This document shows, piece by piece, positions 52,018 through 61,857 of a DNA stretch of 64,000 bases (position 1 is its first letter; each line of letters opens with the position of its first letter). The notes beneath the pieces are model-generated. The model worked only from the letters and a program-made list of their open reading frames with translations, was not told the DNA's origin and searched no databases. The position numbers and the translations under genes are program-made. The stretch is from Paenibacillus sinensis (GTDB lineage: Bacteria; Bacillota; Bacilli; Paenibacillales; Paenibacillaceae), in NCBI RefSeq assembly GCF_019904155.1, contig NZ_JAHCMB010000048.1, positions 38,097 through 102,096 of the forward strand, in the 5' to 3' direction.

Positions 52018-53703
52018 GTGGAGAAACCGAACACCCCCTCCAATTTCATTAAAAATATCATCAACGAAGATCTCAGCTCCGGCAAGGTAAAAGAGGTTCT
52101 TACCCGCTTTCCTCCCGAGCCGAACGGATACCTGCATATCGGACATGCCAAGGCGATCTGGATCAACTTCACGCTGGCGGCCGAGTTCGGCGGCAAGACG
52201 AATCTGCGGTTCGACGACACGAATCCGTTGAAGGAAGATACGGAGTACGTCAAATCGATTGAGGAAGACGTCAAGTGGCTCGGATATGAATGGGAAAATC
52301 TCCGCTTCGCGTCCGACTATTTCGGCGAAATGTACGAACGCGCGGAGCTGCTCATCAAGAAGGGCAAGGCGTATGTGGACGACCTCAGCGCGGACGAAAT
52401 CCGCGAGCTTCGCGGCACGCTTACGGAGCCGGGCAAGAACAGTCCGTACCGGGAGCGCAGCGTGGAGGAGAGCCTGGATCTGTTCCGGCGCATGAAGGCA
52501 GGCGAGTTCAAGGATGGCGAGAAGGTGCTGCGCGCCAAGATCGACATGGCTTCGCCGAACATCAACCTTCGCGACCCCGTGCTCTATCGCATTGCCAGAG
52601 CCCATCATCATAACACGGGCGACACGTGGTGCATCTATCCGATGTACACATACGCGCATCCGCTGGAGGATGCCATCGAAGGCATCACGCATTCGCTCTG
52701 TTCGCTGGAGTTCGAGGATCAGCGCCCCTTCTATGACTGGGTGATCGCCGAATGCGAAGTGCCGGCAGCGCCGCATCAATACGAATTCGGCCGCCTCAAC
52801 CTGGCCCAGACAGTGACTAGCAAGCGCAAGCTGAAGCTGCTTGTGGACGAAGGCCATGTGGACGGCTGGGACGATCCGCGTATGCCGACCATTTCCGGTC
52901 TGCGCCGCAGAGGCTATACGCCGGAGGCAATCCGCAATTTCGTGTTCGAGACGGGCATTTCGAAGAGCCAGGGTCTGGTAGATCTCGGGATGCTGGAGCA
53001 TTTCATCCGCGAAGACCTGAAGCTGAAGGCGCCGCGCACGATGTCGGTGCTTCGTCCGCTCAAGGTCGTCATCACGAACTACCCGGAAGGCAAGACGGAG
53101 TGGTTTGAAGCGGAGAATAATATCGAGAACGAGGAAATGGGCGTCCGCCAGGTTCCGTTCTCCCGTGAAATCTACATTGAACGGGATGATTTCATGGAGG
53201 ATCCGCCGAAGAAGTTCTTCCGTCTGTTCCCTGGCAACGAAGTGCGGCTGAAGTATGCGTACTTCATCACCTGCAACGAAGTGATCAAGGACGAGAACGG
53301 CGAAGTTGTTGAGCTGCGCTGTACCTACGATCCCGATACAAAGACCAGCACCCGGAAGGTCAAAGGCACGCTGCACTGGATAGACGCGCAGCATGCCGTT
53401 CCAGCCGAATTCCGCCTGTACGAGCCCCTTATTCTGGCCGAGCAGCCGGAAGGGGAGGCCGGAGAGGATGAAGGCGAAGGCAAGCCGGAGCCGACCTTCC
53501 TCGACCAGCTCAATCCGAATTCGATTGAGATTCTGCATGGCTTTGTGGAGCCAGGGCTCAAGGACAGCAAGCCGCAGGACAAGTTCCAGTTCTTCCGTCA
53601 CGGCTATTTCAATGTCGACAGCCGGTACTCAGCACCGGGCAAGCCGGTATTCAATCTGATCGTCAAGCTCAAGAGCTCCTATCAGCCGCCCAAGGAAGGC
53701 TGA
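52018..53703 (+). CDS. glnS: Glutaminyl-tRNA synthetase
   Basis: A 561-residue class I synthetase. [15 protein letters not shown] contains the HIGH motif (residues 40-43), RFDDTNP follows, and TSKRKL near 267 is the KMSKS equivalent. [28 protein letters not shown] is characteristic of GlnRS and separates it from GluRS. The C-terminal anticodon-binding beta barrels occupy about 340-555; no YqeY domain is fused. GTG 52018 lies nine bases after AGGAAAGG. Most Bacilli make Gln-tRNA by GluRS plus the GatCAB amidotransferase, so this enzyme is notable and was probably acquired from other bacteria. Confidence 0.93.
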   Translation: MEKPNTPSNFIKNIINEDLSSGKVKEVLTRFPPEPNGYLHIGHAKAIWINFTLAAEFGGKTNLRFDDTNPLKEDTEYVKSIEEDVKWLGYEWENLRFASDYFGEMYERAELLIKKGKAYVDDLSADEIRELRGTLTEPGKNSPYRERSVEESLDLFRRMKAGEFKDGEKVLRAKIDMASPNINLRDPVLYRIARAHHHNTGDTWCIYPMYTYAHPLEDAIEGITHSLCSLEFEDQRPFYDWVIAECEVPAAPHQYEFGRLNLAQTVTSKRKLKLLVDEGHVDGWDDPRMPTISGLRRRGYTPEAIRNFVFETGISKSQGLVDLGMLEHFIREDLKLKAPRTMSVLRPLKVVITNYPEGKTEWFEAENNIENEEMGVRQVPFSREIYIERDDFMEDPPKKFFRLFPGNEVRLKYAYFITCNEVIKDENGEVVELRCTYDPDTKTSTRKVKGTLHWIDAQHAVPAEFRLYEPLILAEQPEGEAGEDEGEGKPEPTFLDQLNPNSIEILHGFVEPGLKDSKPQDKFQFFRHGYFNVDSRYSAPGKPVFNLIVKLKSSYQPPKEG

Positions 53704-53803
53704 GAATCGTGGGCTGCTGCGGAAGGACACAGCTGAATAAGCTTCTCTCATAAAGGAAAGGAATTCCTGCATTAGTGCGGCAGGAAGAACCCTCCAGCTT
53801 ACT

Positions 53804-53836
53804 GGCGCCGGTGCCTTGCCGGCGCCGGTTTGTTTA
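53804..53836 (+). terminator. Terminator of glnS
   Basis: GGCGCCGG (53804-53811) pairs with CCGGCGCC (53819-53826), followed by GGTTTGTTT. The remaining gap to 54012 has one more hairpin (CCCGGC/GCCGGG near 53895-53930) and a T tract, with no gene. Confidence 0.7.
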
Positions 53837-54012
53837 TTCCGCCGAATCCGTACCCCTCACATTATCGAAACGATGCTCGCCGAGCTCCCCCATGATCTAT
53901 CCCGGCTGCCGTGAACCGGAAGCCGGGTGAAGGATCAGTTTTTTTATTCCCTGATACAAAAGCCCCTTCCCGGCCGTCTATTAACAGCTGCAGCAAGAGA
54001 GGAGGAACAATC

Positions 54013-54531
54013 TTGGGATTTCCGGAATCTTCCCTGTTTAAACAAATCTTTTATGAATATTATCCTGGAGTGCTCCGCAAGCTGACCGCGCTGCTGCGGG
54101 ACGAAGCGGTTGCGGAGGATCTCGCTCAGGAGACGTTTCTGAGGCTGTATAGACAACCGCCCGACAATCTGGAGGCTCCCGGCGCCTGGCTGCACCGGGT
54201 AAGCACTCGCCTTGCCTACGACTATATGGGCCGGGCGGCGAGGGAGCGCGAATTGGCTGAACAAACAGAGCGGGAGCAGCCGGCAGGCGGTTCCTCGCCA
54301 TCAGGCGAGGAGGAATGGATGCGGCGGCTTGACCAGGAGGAGGTCCGGCAGTGGCTGGACGGACTGGATGAGCGGGACCGCAAAGCGCTGCTGCTGCGCT
54401 ACTCCGGTTACAGCTACGCCGAAATCGCGGAGGAGCTGTGCGTACGGCCCCAGGTCATGGGCACGCTGCTCTCCCGGGCGACGGAGCGGCTGCGTCGCCA
54501 GGCGGCGGAAGCGGGAGCGGAGCTTCACTGA
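54013..54531 (+). CDS. ECF-type RNA polymerase sigma factor
   Basis: A 172-residue extracytoplasmic-function sigma factor. Region 2 is at about residues 10-75 (VAEDLAQETFLRLYR, then WLHRVSTRLAYDYMGRAARE). Region 4 is at about 110-165 (LDERDRKALLLRYSGYSYAEIAEELCVRPQVMGTLLSRATERLRR). TTG 54013 follows GGAGG by about eight bases; the frame continues upstream without a ribosome site. Downstream are a membrane anti-sigma-like protein and an ABC transporter, all closely spaced. Such units usually answer to cell-envelope stress or antimicrobial peptides. Confidence 0.9.
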   Translation: MGFPESSLFKQIFYEYYPGVLRKLTALLRDEAVAEDLAQETFLRLYRQPPDNLEAPGAWLHRVSTRLAYDYMGRAARERELAEQTEREQPAGGSSPSGEEEWMRRLDQEEVRQWLDGLDERDRKALLLRYSGYSYAEIAEELCVRPQVMGTLLSRATERLRRQAAEAGAELH

Positions 54532-54648
54532 CAGGAAAAGCTCTGCGGAACATAAGAGGAAATGCTGGACCAGAGTGTGCGGGAGTCTGCACTTCTGACA
54601 AGCGGGCATCGGCCGCACATAGATCAGGCATGAGGAGGCTTAATACAG

Positions 54649-55869
54649 ATGACGACAACAGATCGTGAATATGAAATGACGAACGCCGATGTCACCGACA
54701 AGGCGTGGGAGCGGATAAGAAAGACACTGGAGCGGGAGCCGGCTTCCGCAGCATGGGAAGCGCTGGAACGGCGGACTATGGAAGCTGGACAGGAAGAACT
54801 GCGGGCGGAGCATGCCGTTCATCCGGCTCCGGCGGAGGAACTAGTGAAGGTGGATGCCGGAGAGGCGCCGAGGGACCTGCGGATTCAGGCGGACAGCCGC
54901 CTGGCATCCGGGAAAGCGGCTGCCGGGAGCGGACCCGCCGCCGTAATGAAGAAGGAAGAAGCGCCTGCCGCAGCGCGCCACGTAAGGAACGGGCGGATGC
55001 GCCGCTGGACGGCAGCCGCAGTAGTTGCGGCGACTGTGCTGGCTGTAACCGTTACCCCGGCCGGAAGCAAGGCGCTGGCGTCGATTCTCGGCACTTTCCG
55101 GATGGAGAAAGTAACCGAGGTGAACGAAGCCGATATGGAGCAGTTATTCAACAGTGTCTTCCAGTCGGGCGTCTCAAGCGAGCAGATTAACCGGTACGGC
55201 GAATTCCGGGTGAAGAGCGGAACCCAGAGCGGCGGATACAGCCGTGATCAGGCGGAGGCCTTGACCGGCGTGAAGCTGCTGCCGCAGGCGCAGGCCGATG
55301 ACGCAGACCGGTTCTACGTCTCGGCGGATTCGGAGATTTCCCTTAAGCTGAACGTGAAGGAAATCAACAAGACGATGAAGCAGCTTGGAGCCATGAAGCT
55401 GTTCCCGTCCTCGGTTGACGGCAAGGAGGTTACGCTCGTTACCGAACCGGCTGTGAACTATATGGTCAAGCTGGACGGCATTGGCGAAGGCGTTCAAATA
55501 TCGCAGATGAAAGCGCCGAAGGTCAAGGTTGATCCTTCCGTTGATGTCCAGGATGCGCTGGACACCGTGCTGCAATTCCCGCTGCTGCCGGAAGCGCTGC
55601 GCAACAGCCTTAGCGCCGGCAACCTGCTGGAGAACGGAGAGCTTCCGCTTCCCGTCATGACGAAGGGGCAGTCGACACGGCTTGACATTGATGAAGTTCC
55701 CGTCATTCTGACCGAAAATTCGTATGGAGACCATTATCATTCCTGGAATGCGATCTGGGTCAAGGACGGCGTCATGACGACAGCAACGGTTTCCAACGGC
55801 TCCGGCGGTCAATCCGAGCAAATCGGCCAGGCGTTCCGTGACAAATTAGGGGAGCTGGTCGAGCCGTGA
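54649..55869 (+). CDS. Membrane-anchored anti-sigma-like protein
   Basis: A 406-residue protein with a cytosolic, Glu/Ala-rich N-terminal part (1-115), one predicted helix at about 119-138 (TAAAVVAATVLAVTVTPAG), and a large extracytoplasmic part resembling DUF4367-type sensor domains. Position directly after an ECF sigma gene and this topology suggest an anti-sigma factor, though no zinc-binding HxxxCxxC motif is visible, so it would be of the non-zinc type. GAGGAGG precedes the ATG. The gene overlaps the next by 4 bases (GTGA). The signal sensed is not known. Confidence 0.7.
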   Translation: MTTTDREYEMTNADVTDKAWERIRKTLEREPASAAWEALERRTMEAGQEELRAEHAVHPAPAEELVKVDAGEAPRDLRIQADSRLASGKAAAGSGPAAVMKKEEAPAAARHVRNGRMRRWTAAAVVAATVLAVTVTPAGSKALASILGTFRMEKVTEVNEADMEQLFNSVFQSGVSSEQINRYGEFRVKSGTQSGGYSRDQAEALTGVKLLPQAQADDADRFYVSADSEISLKLNVKEINKTMKQLGAMKLFPSSVDGKEVTLVTEPAVNYMVKLDGIGEGVQISQMKAPKVKVDPSVDVQDALDTVLQFPLLPEALRNSLSAGNLLENGELPLPVMTKGQSTRLDIDEVPVILTENSYGDHYHSWNAIWVKDGVMTTATVSNGSGGQSEQIGQAFRDKLGELVEP

Positions 55870-56810
55870 TCGCGATCAAAACGGAGGGGCTGACGAAGCG
55901 GTATCCGAATGGCCGCGGCTGCAGCGACATCCATATTGAAGTAAGGGAAGGGGAAGCCTTCGGCTTCCTCGGTCCCAACGGCGCAGGCAAGAGCACCTGC
56001 GTCAAAATGCTTGTTGGCCTGACCTTCCCTACGGAAGGCCGGGCTTCGCTGTTTGGAGAGCCGATCGGCAGTGTGGCGGCCCGGCGTATGATCGGCTACC
56101 TGCCGGAGCTGTACCGATATCAGGAGTGGCTGACCGGACGCGAGGTGGTCGAGCTGCATGCAAGGCTGTGCGGCCTGTCCCGGGAGGAAATCGCTCGCCG
56201 GGTGCCGGAGATGCTGGACAGAGTCGGCATCGGCTTGCGTTCGCGCGACCGGGTGAAGCATTATTCCAAGGGAATGCAGCAGCGGCTGGGCCTTGCCTGT
56301 GCGCTGATCGGCGATCCCCGCATTCTGTTCCTTGATGAGCCGTCTTCGGCCATGGACCCGATTGGCCGGGGTGACGTTCGGCGGTTGATGAGAGAGCTGA
56401 AGGAGCGGGGGGTCACGATTTTCCTGAATTCCCATCTCATGGAGGATGTCGAAATGCTGTGCGATCGGGTAGCGCTGCTGAATGACGGCAAGATTCTCAG
56501 TCAGGGAACGGTGGACGAGGTGCTGCGGAAGTCTCCGGTATGGCGGCTTCGTGTCGGCGGCTGGGAACCGCGCCTGCTGGAATGGCTACGGGAGGAGACC
56601 GGACTGAAGATTGTCATGTCCGGGGCGCAGGCAGACGGGGCGGCGGTGCTGGAAGCGGAAATTGTGGATGAAGAGCAGGCCGGCTGGCTGCATCATTTGC
56701 TGATCGAACAAGGCATCATTCTGTACGAAAGCGCCCGGGCCCAGACACGGCTGGAGGAATGGTTCGTCACTGAGCTGGCCGGCAAGAACCACAGGGGGGA
56801 ACGGGCATGA
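55866..56810 (+). CDS. ABC transporter ATP-binding protein
   Basis: A 314-residue ATPase. Walker A is GPNGAGKST near residue 38, the signature YSKGMQQRLGLA near 133, Walker B ILFLDEPSSAMD near 154, and the H-loop is in NSHLMEDVE. The last 90 residues form an extension common in ABC-2 type drug or lantibiotic exporters. The start is GTG 55866, overlapping the anti-sigma stop by four bases. It overlaps the permease gene likewise (ATGA at 56807), so the three are translated as a unit. Function: export or membrane-integrity transport controlled by the linked sigma factor. Confidence 0.9.
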   Translation: MIAIKTEGLTKRYPNGRGCSDIHIEVREGEAFGFLGPNGAGKSTCVKMLVGLTFPTEGRASLFGEPIGSVAARRMIGYLPELYRYQEWLTGREVVELHARLCGLSREEIARRVPEMLDRVGIGLRSRDRVKHYSKGMQQRLGLACALIGDPRILFLDEPSSAMDPIGRGDVRRLMRELKERGVTIFLNSHLMEDVEMLCDRVALLNDGKILSQGTVDEVLRKSPVWRLRVGGWEPRLLEWLREETGLKIVMSGAQADGAAVLEAEIVDEEQAGWLHHLLIEQGIILYESARAQTRLEEWFVTELAGKNHRGERA

Positions 56811-57694
56811 ACATCATATGGAAAATGACCTGGAAGGAGCTGCTTCGCAAAAGAGTGCTGACTCTGACGCTCATCCTGACTGCCGTCTTCCTGATCACAT
56901 TCTGGTTCATCGCATCGTCGATCGGCAGAGACTTTGGCGCCGGTCTCCCGGCGGATGATCCGGGGCGGCTGATTGAGCGGTATGGGGGCGGCCTCTTCGT
57001 GCTGGGCCTCGGTTTCTTCTTCGGCACCTTTGTCGTGGCGTTTCTGTCGATCTTCAGCTCCTCTTCCTCCGTGTCCGGGGAGGCGGAGATCGGCGTGATG
57101 CAGGCGCTCCTGCCCCGGCCGCTTCCGCGCTGGAAATGGTATCTGGGCCGCTGGCTTGGATATGTCAGCTTCTGCATGCTGTATGCGCTGCTGCTGTTCG
57201 CCTCGATTTTGCTGATATCATCCTTCCACGTCGCCGTTCCGCGTGATCCGCAGTCGCTGCTGCTCGCTTATCTGCTGTATGCGCTTCTCGTTCCGCTGCT
57301 CGTTAGCGTCTCGATGCTGGGTTCGACATTCCTGTCATCGATCGGCAACGGTGTACTGATGACGATGCTGTACGGCGCAGGCTGGTTGGGCGGAATGATC
57401 GAGAAAGTATCGAGCCAGTTCGCTTCGCTTAAGGAAGGCGCGTTCGCAACGCTGAACCAGATATCGGGTCTGCTCATGCTCGTTATGCCGACAGACGGGG
57501 TGCAGCGCATGATGCTGGATCGGCTGTTCAACCTGTCAGACATCCAGGAAATGGCTGGATTCGGAATGGACAGCATGCTGTCCGTGTTCGGCGTCGGGAA
57601 CGCACCGTCTCCGGCATTTCTGGCGTATACGCTGATTTACACGGGTGTGATGCTAGGGCTCGGCTTGTGGCGTTTTCAGAGCAAGGACCTGTAG
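56807..57694 (+). CDS. ABC-2 type transporter permease
   Basis: A 295-residue membrane protein with six predicted helices and an N-terminal W-K-M-T-W-K-E-L-L-R-K-R-V segment typical of ABC-2 permeases. A conserved region SSVSGEAEIGVMQALLPRPLPRWKWYLGRWLG lies after helix 2. It would form the channel for the ATPase encoded just upstream. It starts in an ATGA overlap and ends the ECF operon. A terminator shared with the convergent MFS gene follows about 100 bases later. The exported substrate is unknown. Confidence 0.87.
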   Translation: MNIIWKMTWKELLRKRVLTLTLILTAVFLITFWFIASSIGRDFGAGLPADDPGRLIERYGGGLFVLGLGFFFGTFVVAFLSIFSSSSSVSGEAEIGVMQALLPRPLPRWKWYLGRWLGYVSFCMLYALLLFASILLISSFHVAVPRDPQSLLLAYLLYALLVPLLVSVSMLGSTFLSSIGNGVLMTMLYGAGWLGGMIEKVSSQFASLKEGAFATLNQISGLLMLVMPTDGVQRMMLDRLFNLSDIQEMAGFGMDSMLSVFGVGNAPSPAFLAYTLIYTGVMLGLGLWRFQSKDL

Positions 57695-57792
57695 AAATAT
57701 GTTAAGATTGGGATAACCGCGTGAGGAAAATGCGGGCGGCCAGGCGGCGATGAAGGCGCATGAGAAGCCCTGATTAGGTGTCAAATCAAACA

Positions 57793-57845
57793 GGGTGGAC
57801 CGCTCTGGCCAATTGGCCTGGCAGTCCACCCTTCTGTGGTTTAAA
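57793..57845. terminator. Bidirectional terminator between convergent genes
   Basis: GGGTGGAC (57793-57800) pairs with GTCCACCC (57834-57841). The loop contains the 12-base palindrome GGCCAATTGGCC. It separates the ABC permease and the minus-strand MFS gene. Confidence 0.7.
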
Positions 57846-57880
57846 CGGCTGCGCCGCGTGTGAGACGACTTTGGGCTGAC

Positions 57881-59104
57881 TCAGGGTTCTTCGTCTTCCG
57901 CTTCCTCATTCCCGGCCGAGACCGGCCGGTAGCTGCCGCTCTTGACGAACAGCCACATCGCGCCATACCCCAGCGCGCCGATCAAGGCGAGAAAGAGGCA
58001 GAATTCGTACATGCTCTGGGCACCGAGATAGTGAAACAGCCACCCGCCGAGAACGCCGCCGATCATGCCCGAAATGCCGCTCCAGGTCAAGGTGAACAGC
58101 ATCTGTCCTGAGGAACGGACGGGGGCCGGTACGAACAGCATAGTCAGCTGGGTTCCGACGAAGAAGAAGCCGCCAAAGGTGACAGAATGCAGAATTTGAA
58201 TGAACGCTACCTCCAGCGGAGTGGTGGACCGGGCCATCAGCCACCAGCGGAGAACGAATAGGACGCTGACCAGGGCCAGCCAGCCGAGCAGGGTCGCAAT
58301 ATTGCGGCGCAGGTATCGGCTGCACAGCCAGAAGACGCCGAATTCCAGAATCGACGAGAGAAATACGGCCAGTCCGACCATCGTCTTCGATCCGCCCATA
58401 TCATTGATATACAGCGGCATGAAGGTCGTGTTGATCGTATTCGGAATCGAGACGAGAACGCCGAACAAGATGAACACCAGAAAATACGGATTTCTGAATA
58501 CGAGCCGGAAGCCCCGGAACGGATTCGGCGATGTAAAGGCAGGCTGCTGCAGCTTTGGCAAAAAGGCAAGCGACAGCATGGACAAGGCCAGCAGTCCGGC
58601 GAACAGGTAGGACAGAACCGGCACACCGGCTGACTGCACGATCGGCCCTGCGGCGATAGCCGTAAGCGCCCATCCGAGCGATCCCCACAGGCGCAGCGAA
58701 CCGAACCGCCTGGCGTCTCCTTCCGTGTAGCTGAGCACGAGCGTATTGCTCTGGGCGAAAAGCGGGGTCTGACAGAAGTAGAACAGAATCATCGCGATAT
58801 AAATCGTTTCATATGTATTGGCCTGAAAAATGAGCAGCGAGAACAACAGCGTACCGGCCAGCATCAGCAGCACGATTACTCTGATATTCTGATATCGCTC
58901 CGTCCACATTCCCCAGAAAGGATTGGCGGCGATCGAGACGAACGGGCCGACTGACAGCAGGAGCCCGATCTCCAGTTTGTTCATGCCGACATCCTGAAGG
59001 TAGAGCTGAAAGTAACTGGTGAATAACACCATGGTGCCGTAGACGAGAAAATTAAACAATTTTAATGATCCAAAAGTAGATTGAATTCGGTTATTTGCCT
59101 GCAA
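57881..59104 (-). CDS. MFS transporter (sugar-permease-like, PPP1/YwbF group)
   Basis: A 407-residue membrane protein with twelve predicted helices. The start (LFNFLVYGTMVLFTSYFQLYLQDVGMNKLEIGLLLSVGP) and SLRLWGSLGWALTAIAAGPI near residue 135 resemble the MFS_1-like group that includes nucleoside- or lactose-permease-type proteins. The tail is acidic. The start is TTG at 59104 (minus strand) with AGGAGGAG nine bases before it. It is divergent from mobA. The substrate is not known. Confidence 0.83.
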   Translation of the reverse strand: MQANNRIQSTFGSLKLFNFLVYGTMVLFTSYFQLYLQDVGMNKLEIGLLLSVGPFVSIAANPFWGMWTERYQNIRVIVLLMLAGTLLFSLLIFQANTYETIYIAMILFYFCQTPLFAQSNTLVLSYTEGDARRFGSLRLWGSLGWALTAIAAGPIVQSAGVPVLSYLFAGLLALSMLSLAFLPKLQQPAFTSPNPFRGFRLVFRNPYFLVFILFGVLVSIPNTINTTFMPLYINDMGGSKTMVGLAVFLSSILEFGVFWLCSRYLRRNIATLLGWLALVSVLFVLRWWLMARSTTPLEVAFIQILHSVTFGGFFFVGTQLTMLFVPAPVRSSGQMLFTLTWSGISGMIGGVLGGWLFHYLGAQSMYEFCLFLALIGALGYGAMWLFVKSGSYRPVSAGNEEAEDEEP

Positions 59105-59255
59105 TGGGATGTCTCCTCCTGCAAATGCCTTTCATTCGAACTAGAGCCGGCGATGGACGCCGCTTATCTTCACTGTATCATGTGTTGAAAAGGGATACAA
59201 ACCAGCAAAATGGGATTTTTCCAGCAATATAGGAATTTTGGAGGGGGATTGGGAT

Positions 59256-59912
59256 TTGTTCGGAGTTCATAAAGGTGAAAAACAACGGCCCCCCTTCGTT
59301 GGGGGCATCGTTCTGGCCGGCGGGCGGTCGTCGCGGATGGGAACCGACAAGGCGCTGTTGGATATCGGCGGAATGCCGTCGATTTCCCGGGCCGCCGGAG
59401 CGCTGCGGAGCATCGCAGCGCAGGTCGTCATCGCCTGCGGGGAGAGGGAGCGGGAGGAATACCGCTTCCTGAACCTTCCGCAGGCGCCGGACATCTTCCC
59501 GGGCTGCGGCCCGCTGGCGGGCATTCACGCCGGGATGATGCACTCGCCCGCGGAGTGGTACGCAGCGGTTGCATGCGATCTGCCGTTCGTCACGGCGGAT
59601 TTTCTGCACTGTATGGCAGCGCGCGCGGCAGAGGATATGGCAGCGGGAAGCGGTGCGCCGCAGGCTGTTCTGCCGGTGTCGGCGGAAGGGCGGCTTCAGC
59701 CGCTCCTGGGACTATATCACCGGGACGCTCTGCCTTTCCTGGAAGAAGCGCTTGCCGCAGGCCGCTTCAAGGTCATGGACTGGCTGCGGCACCTGGACGT
59801 GCGGCAGGTGCCGGAGTCCCTGTGTTCAAGCGTTCAGAGAGACCGACCCTCTCCGCTGCTTAATATGAATACTCCGGAGGACTACCGGAAGGCGGGGGAT
59901 TTTCGAGTTTAA
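59256..59912 (+). CDS. mobA: Molybdenum cofactor guanylyltransferase
   Basis: A 218-residue nucleotidyltransferase that attaches GMP to molybdopterin, making MGD for enzymes of the DMSO reductase family. The signature L-A-G-G-R-S-S-R-M-G-T-D-K is near residue 20, and the metal-binding CDLPFVT near 105. TTG 59256 lies eight bases after GGAGGGGG; an earlier TTG at 59238 covers that ribosome site. The likely client is the molybdopterin oxidoreductase encoded at 46163. The other cofactor genes are not in the window. Confidence 0.9.
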   Translation: MFGVHKGEKQRPPFVGGIVLAGGRSSRMGTDKALLDIGGMPSISRAAGALRSIAAQVVIACGEREREEYRFLNLPQAPDIFPGCGPLAGIHAGMMHSPAEWYAAVACDLPFVTADFLHCMAARAAEDMAAGSGAPQAVLPVSAEGRLQPLLGLYHRDALPFLEEALAAGRFKVMDWLRHLDVRQVPESLCSSVQRDRPSPLLNMNTPEDYRKAGDFRV

Positions 59913-59973
59913 ATCCAGTTTACAGGGAAGGTGTATGTTGTCCTTATACTTGTGAAGAAGGGAATGAACTTCA

Positions 59974-61857
59974 ATGGCCAAGGCCGATCCGAAATCCCGG
60001 GACGTTAAGTCCCTTCGTCCTTTTCTGAAGCTGCTCAAGGAGACGAGGCCTCCCTACGGCCTGCTCGCGCTTGCGATAACGCTCAGTGTGATCTCCACGC
60101 TGGTTTCTCTCGTGATCCCGATGTTCACCAAGGGACTGGTTGATGGCTTCGAACTGTCTTCGATCAGCGGGTTGCAGATTGCCGGCATAGCCGGCGCTTT
60201 TATCGCCCAGATGATCGCGGCTGGCGTTTCGGTCTACCTGCTGAATTACGCGGGCCAAAAGATGGTGGCGGGGCTTCGGGAACGGCTGTGGCGCAAGCTG
60301 CTGCTGCTGCCGGTCTCCTATTACAATGACAGCCGTACAGGCGAAAGCGTCAGCCGGATGACGAATGATACGGGCATTATCAAGACGCTCGTCTCGGAGC
60401 ATGCCGCCAGCCTGTTCACCGGACTGATTTCGATCGTCGGCTCGGTGTCGGTGCTTTTTTATCTCAACTGGAAAATGACGCTCGTCCTGTTCACCGTACT
60501 GCCGCTGTCCGCGCTCATTCTCGTGCCGCTCGGCCGGATGATGTACCGGATCTCGAAAGGCATGCAGGATGAGACGGCGTCATTTACGGCCAATCTGAGC
60601 GGGGTGCTCTCGGAGATCCGGCTGGTCAAGGCGTCCGGGGCGGAGGATCGGGAATATGAGTCCGGCAGAGCCAGCATCGGCAGACTGCTAACCTTCGGCA
60701 TCCGCGAGGGCAAGGTCGGCGCGTGGATCAGCCCGCTCGTCTCCCTCGTCTTCATGATGCTGCTTGTCGTTATTATCGGCTACGGCGGGATGCAGGTGTC
60801 GAGCGGAGCCTTGACGGCCGGGGAACTGGTCGCGTTCATTCTGTACCTGATCCAGATTGTCATGCCGCTGACGCAGCTGACAACCTTTTTCACCCAGATT
60901 CAGAAGGCGATGGGCGCATCGGAACGGATTATGGAGACGCTCGGTCATGAGGAGGAACGCTACGTAGGGAAGGAAGCGGAGGGCGGAGGGAATCTCCCGA
61001 TCACGCTTGCGAACGTCGTCTTTGGCTACAAAAGCGAAGAGCCTGTCCTGCGCGGTGTAAGCTGTGAAATCCGTCCGGGCGAGGTGACCGCGATAGTCGG
61101 GCCGAGCGGCGGGGGTAAGACGACTCTGTTCGGACTGCTGGAGCGTTTCTATGAGCCGCTTGCGGGAAGCATTGCGCTCGGCGGTACGTCCATCACGGAC
61201 TTCTCCCTGTCCTCCTGGCGGGGGAGCATCGGGTATGTCTCCCAGGAAAGCCCGCTGCTTGCCGGAACAGTCGCAGAGAATCTCACCTACGGCCTGGATA
61301 GGGAGATCAGTCCGGAGGAAATGAAGCGGGCGGCCGCCATGGCGTATGCCGACGCTTTTATCGAAGAGCTGCCGAACGGCTACAATACCGATGTCGGGGA
61401 GCGGGGCGTGAAGCTGTCCGGCGGCCAGCGGCAGCGGATCGCCATCGCCCGGGCGCTTCTGCGCGATCCGAAGATACTGATGCTGGATGAGGCAACCTCA
61501 AGTCTGGACAGCAAGTCCGAGGCCGTCGTGCAGAAGGCTTTGTCCAATCTGATGCAGGGACGGACGACGCTGGTTATCGCCCACCGGTTGTCCACGGTCG
61601 TGAATGCCGATCAGATTCTGTTCATGGAGAAAGGCAAGATTACGGGCAGAGGCAAACATGAAGAACTGCTGCGGGAACACGAGCTGTACCGGGAATTTGC
61701 GCTTCAGCAGCTGCAGGTGGCGGGAACGAATGAGGCTGGCGGTTCCGATGCGGCGGAGCTTGACAAGAGAGAGGAGGACACCGGACATGGCCAAAATTCT
61801 GGTAGTGGACGACGATCCGCACATCCGCGAATTGGCGGCCGTCTTTTTGAAGGCTGA
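59974..61857 (+). CDS. ABC exporter, fused membrane and ATPase domains (BmrA-like)
   Basis: A 627-residue half-transporter. Six helices are in residues 20-310. The ATPase domain has Walker [10 protein letters not shown] near 375, signature KLSGGQRQR near 477, Walker [13 protein letters not shown] with catalytic Glu, and the H-loop IAHRLST. All motifs are intact, so a homodimeric drug or lipid exporter is likely. The last 24 or so residues are read from the start of the next gene in another frame: the two genes overlap by 71 bases. A response regulator and kinase follow, suggesting that the system controls or senses the exporter. Confidence 0.88.
   Translation: MAKADPKSRDVKSLRPFLKLLKETRPPYGLLALAITLSVISTLVSLVIPMFTKGLVDGFELSSISGLQIAGIAGAFIAQMIAAGVSVYLLNYAGQKMVAGLRERLWRKLLLLPVSYYNDSRTGESVSRMTNDTGIIKTLVSEHAASLFTGLISIVGSVSVLFYLNWKMTLVLFTVLPLSALILVPLGRMMYRISKGMQDETASFTANLSGVLSEIRLVKASGAEDREYESGRASIGRLLTFGIREGKVGAWISPLVSLVFMMLLVVIIGYGGMQVSSGALTAGELVAFILYLIQIVMPLTQLTTFFTQIQKAMGASERIMETLGHEEERYVGKEAEGGGNLPITLANVVFGYKSEEPVLRGVSCEIRPGEVTAIVGPSGGGKTTLFGLLERFYEPLAGSIALGGTSITDFSLSSWRGSIGYVSQESPLLAGTVAENLTYGLDREISPEEMKRAAAMAYADAFIEELPNGYNTDVGERGVKLSGGQRQRIAIARALLRDPKILMLDEATSSLDSKSEAVVQKALSNLMQGRTTLVIAHRLSTVVNADQILFMEKGKITGRGKHEELLREHELYREFALQQLQVAGTNEAGGSDAAELDKREEDTGHGQNSGSGRRSAHPRIGGRLFEG

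Noticed and set aside
51994..53601. 535-codon open frame opposite glnS
   Set aside because: glnS has full synthetase motifs and a promoter; the opposite frame has neither motifs nor a ribosome site.
61604..61786. N-terminal extension of the response regulator
   Set aside because: The extra 61 codons lie inside the exporter gene in another frame, while the ATG at 61787 has an ideal ribosome site and starts the receiver domain directly.
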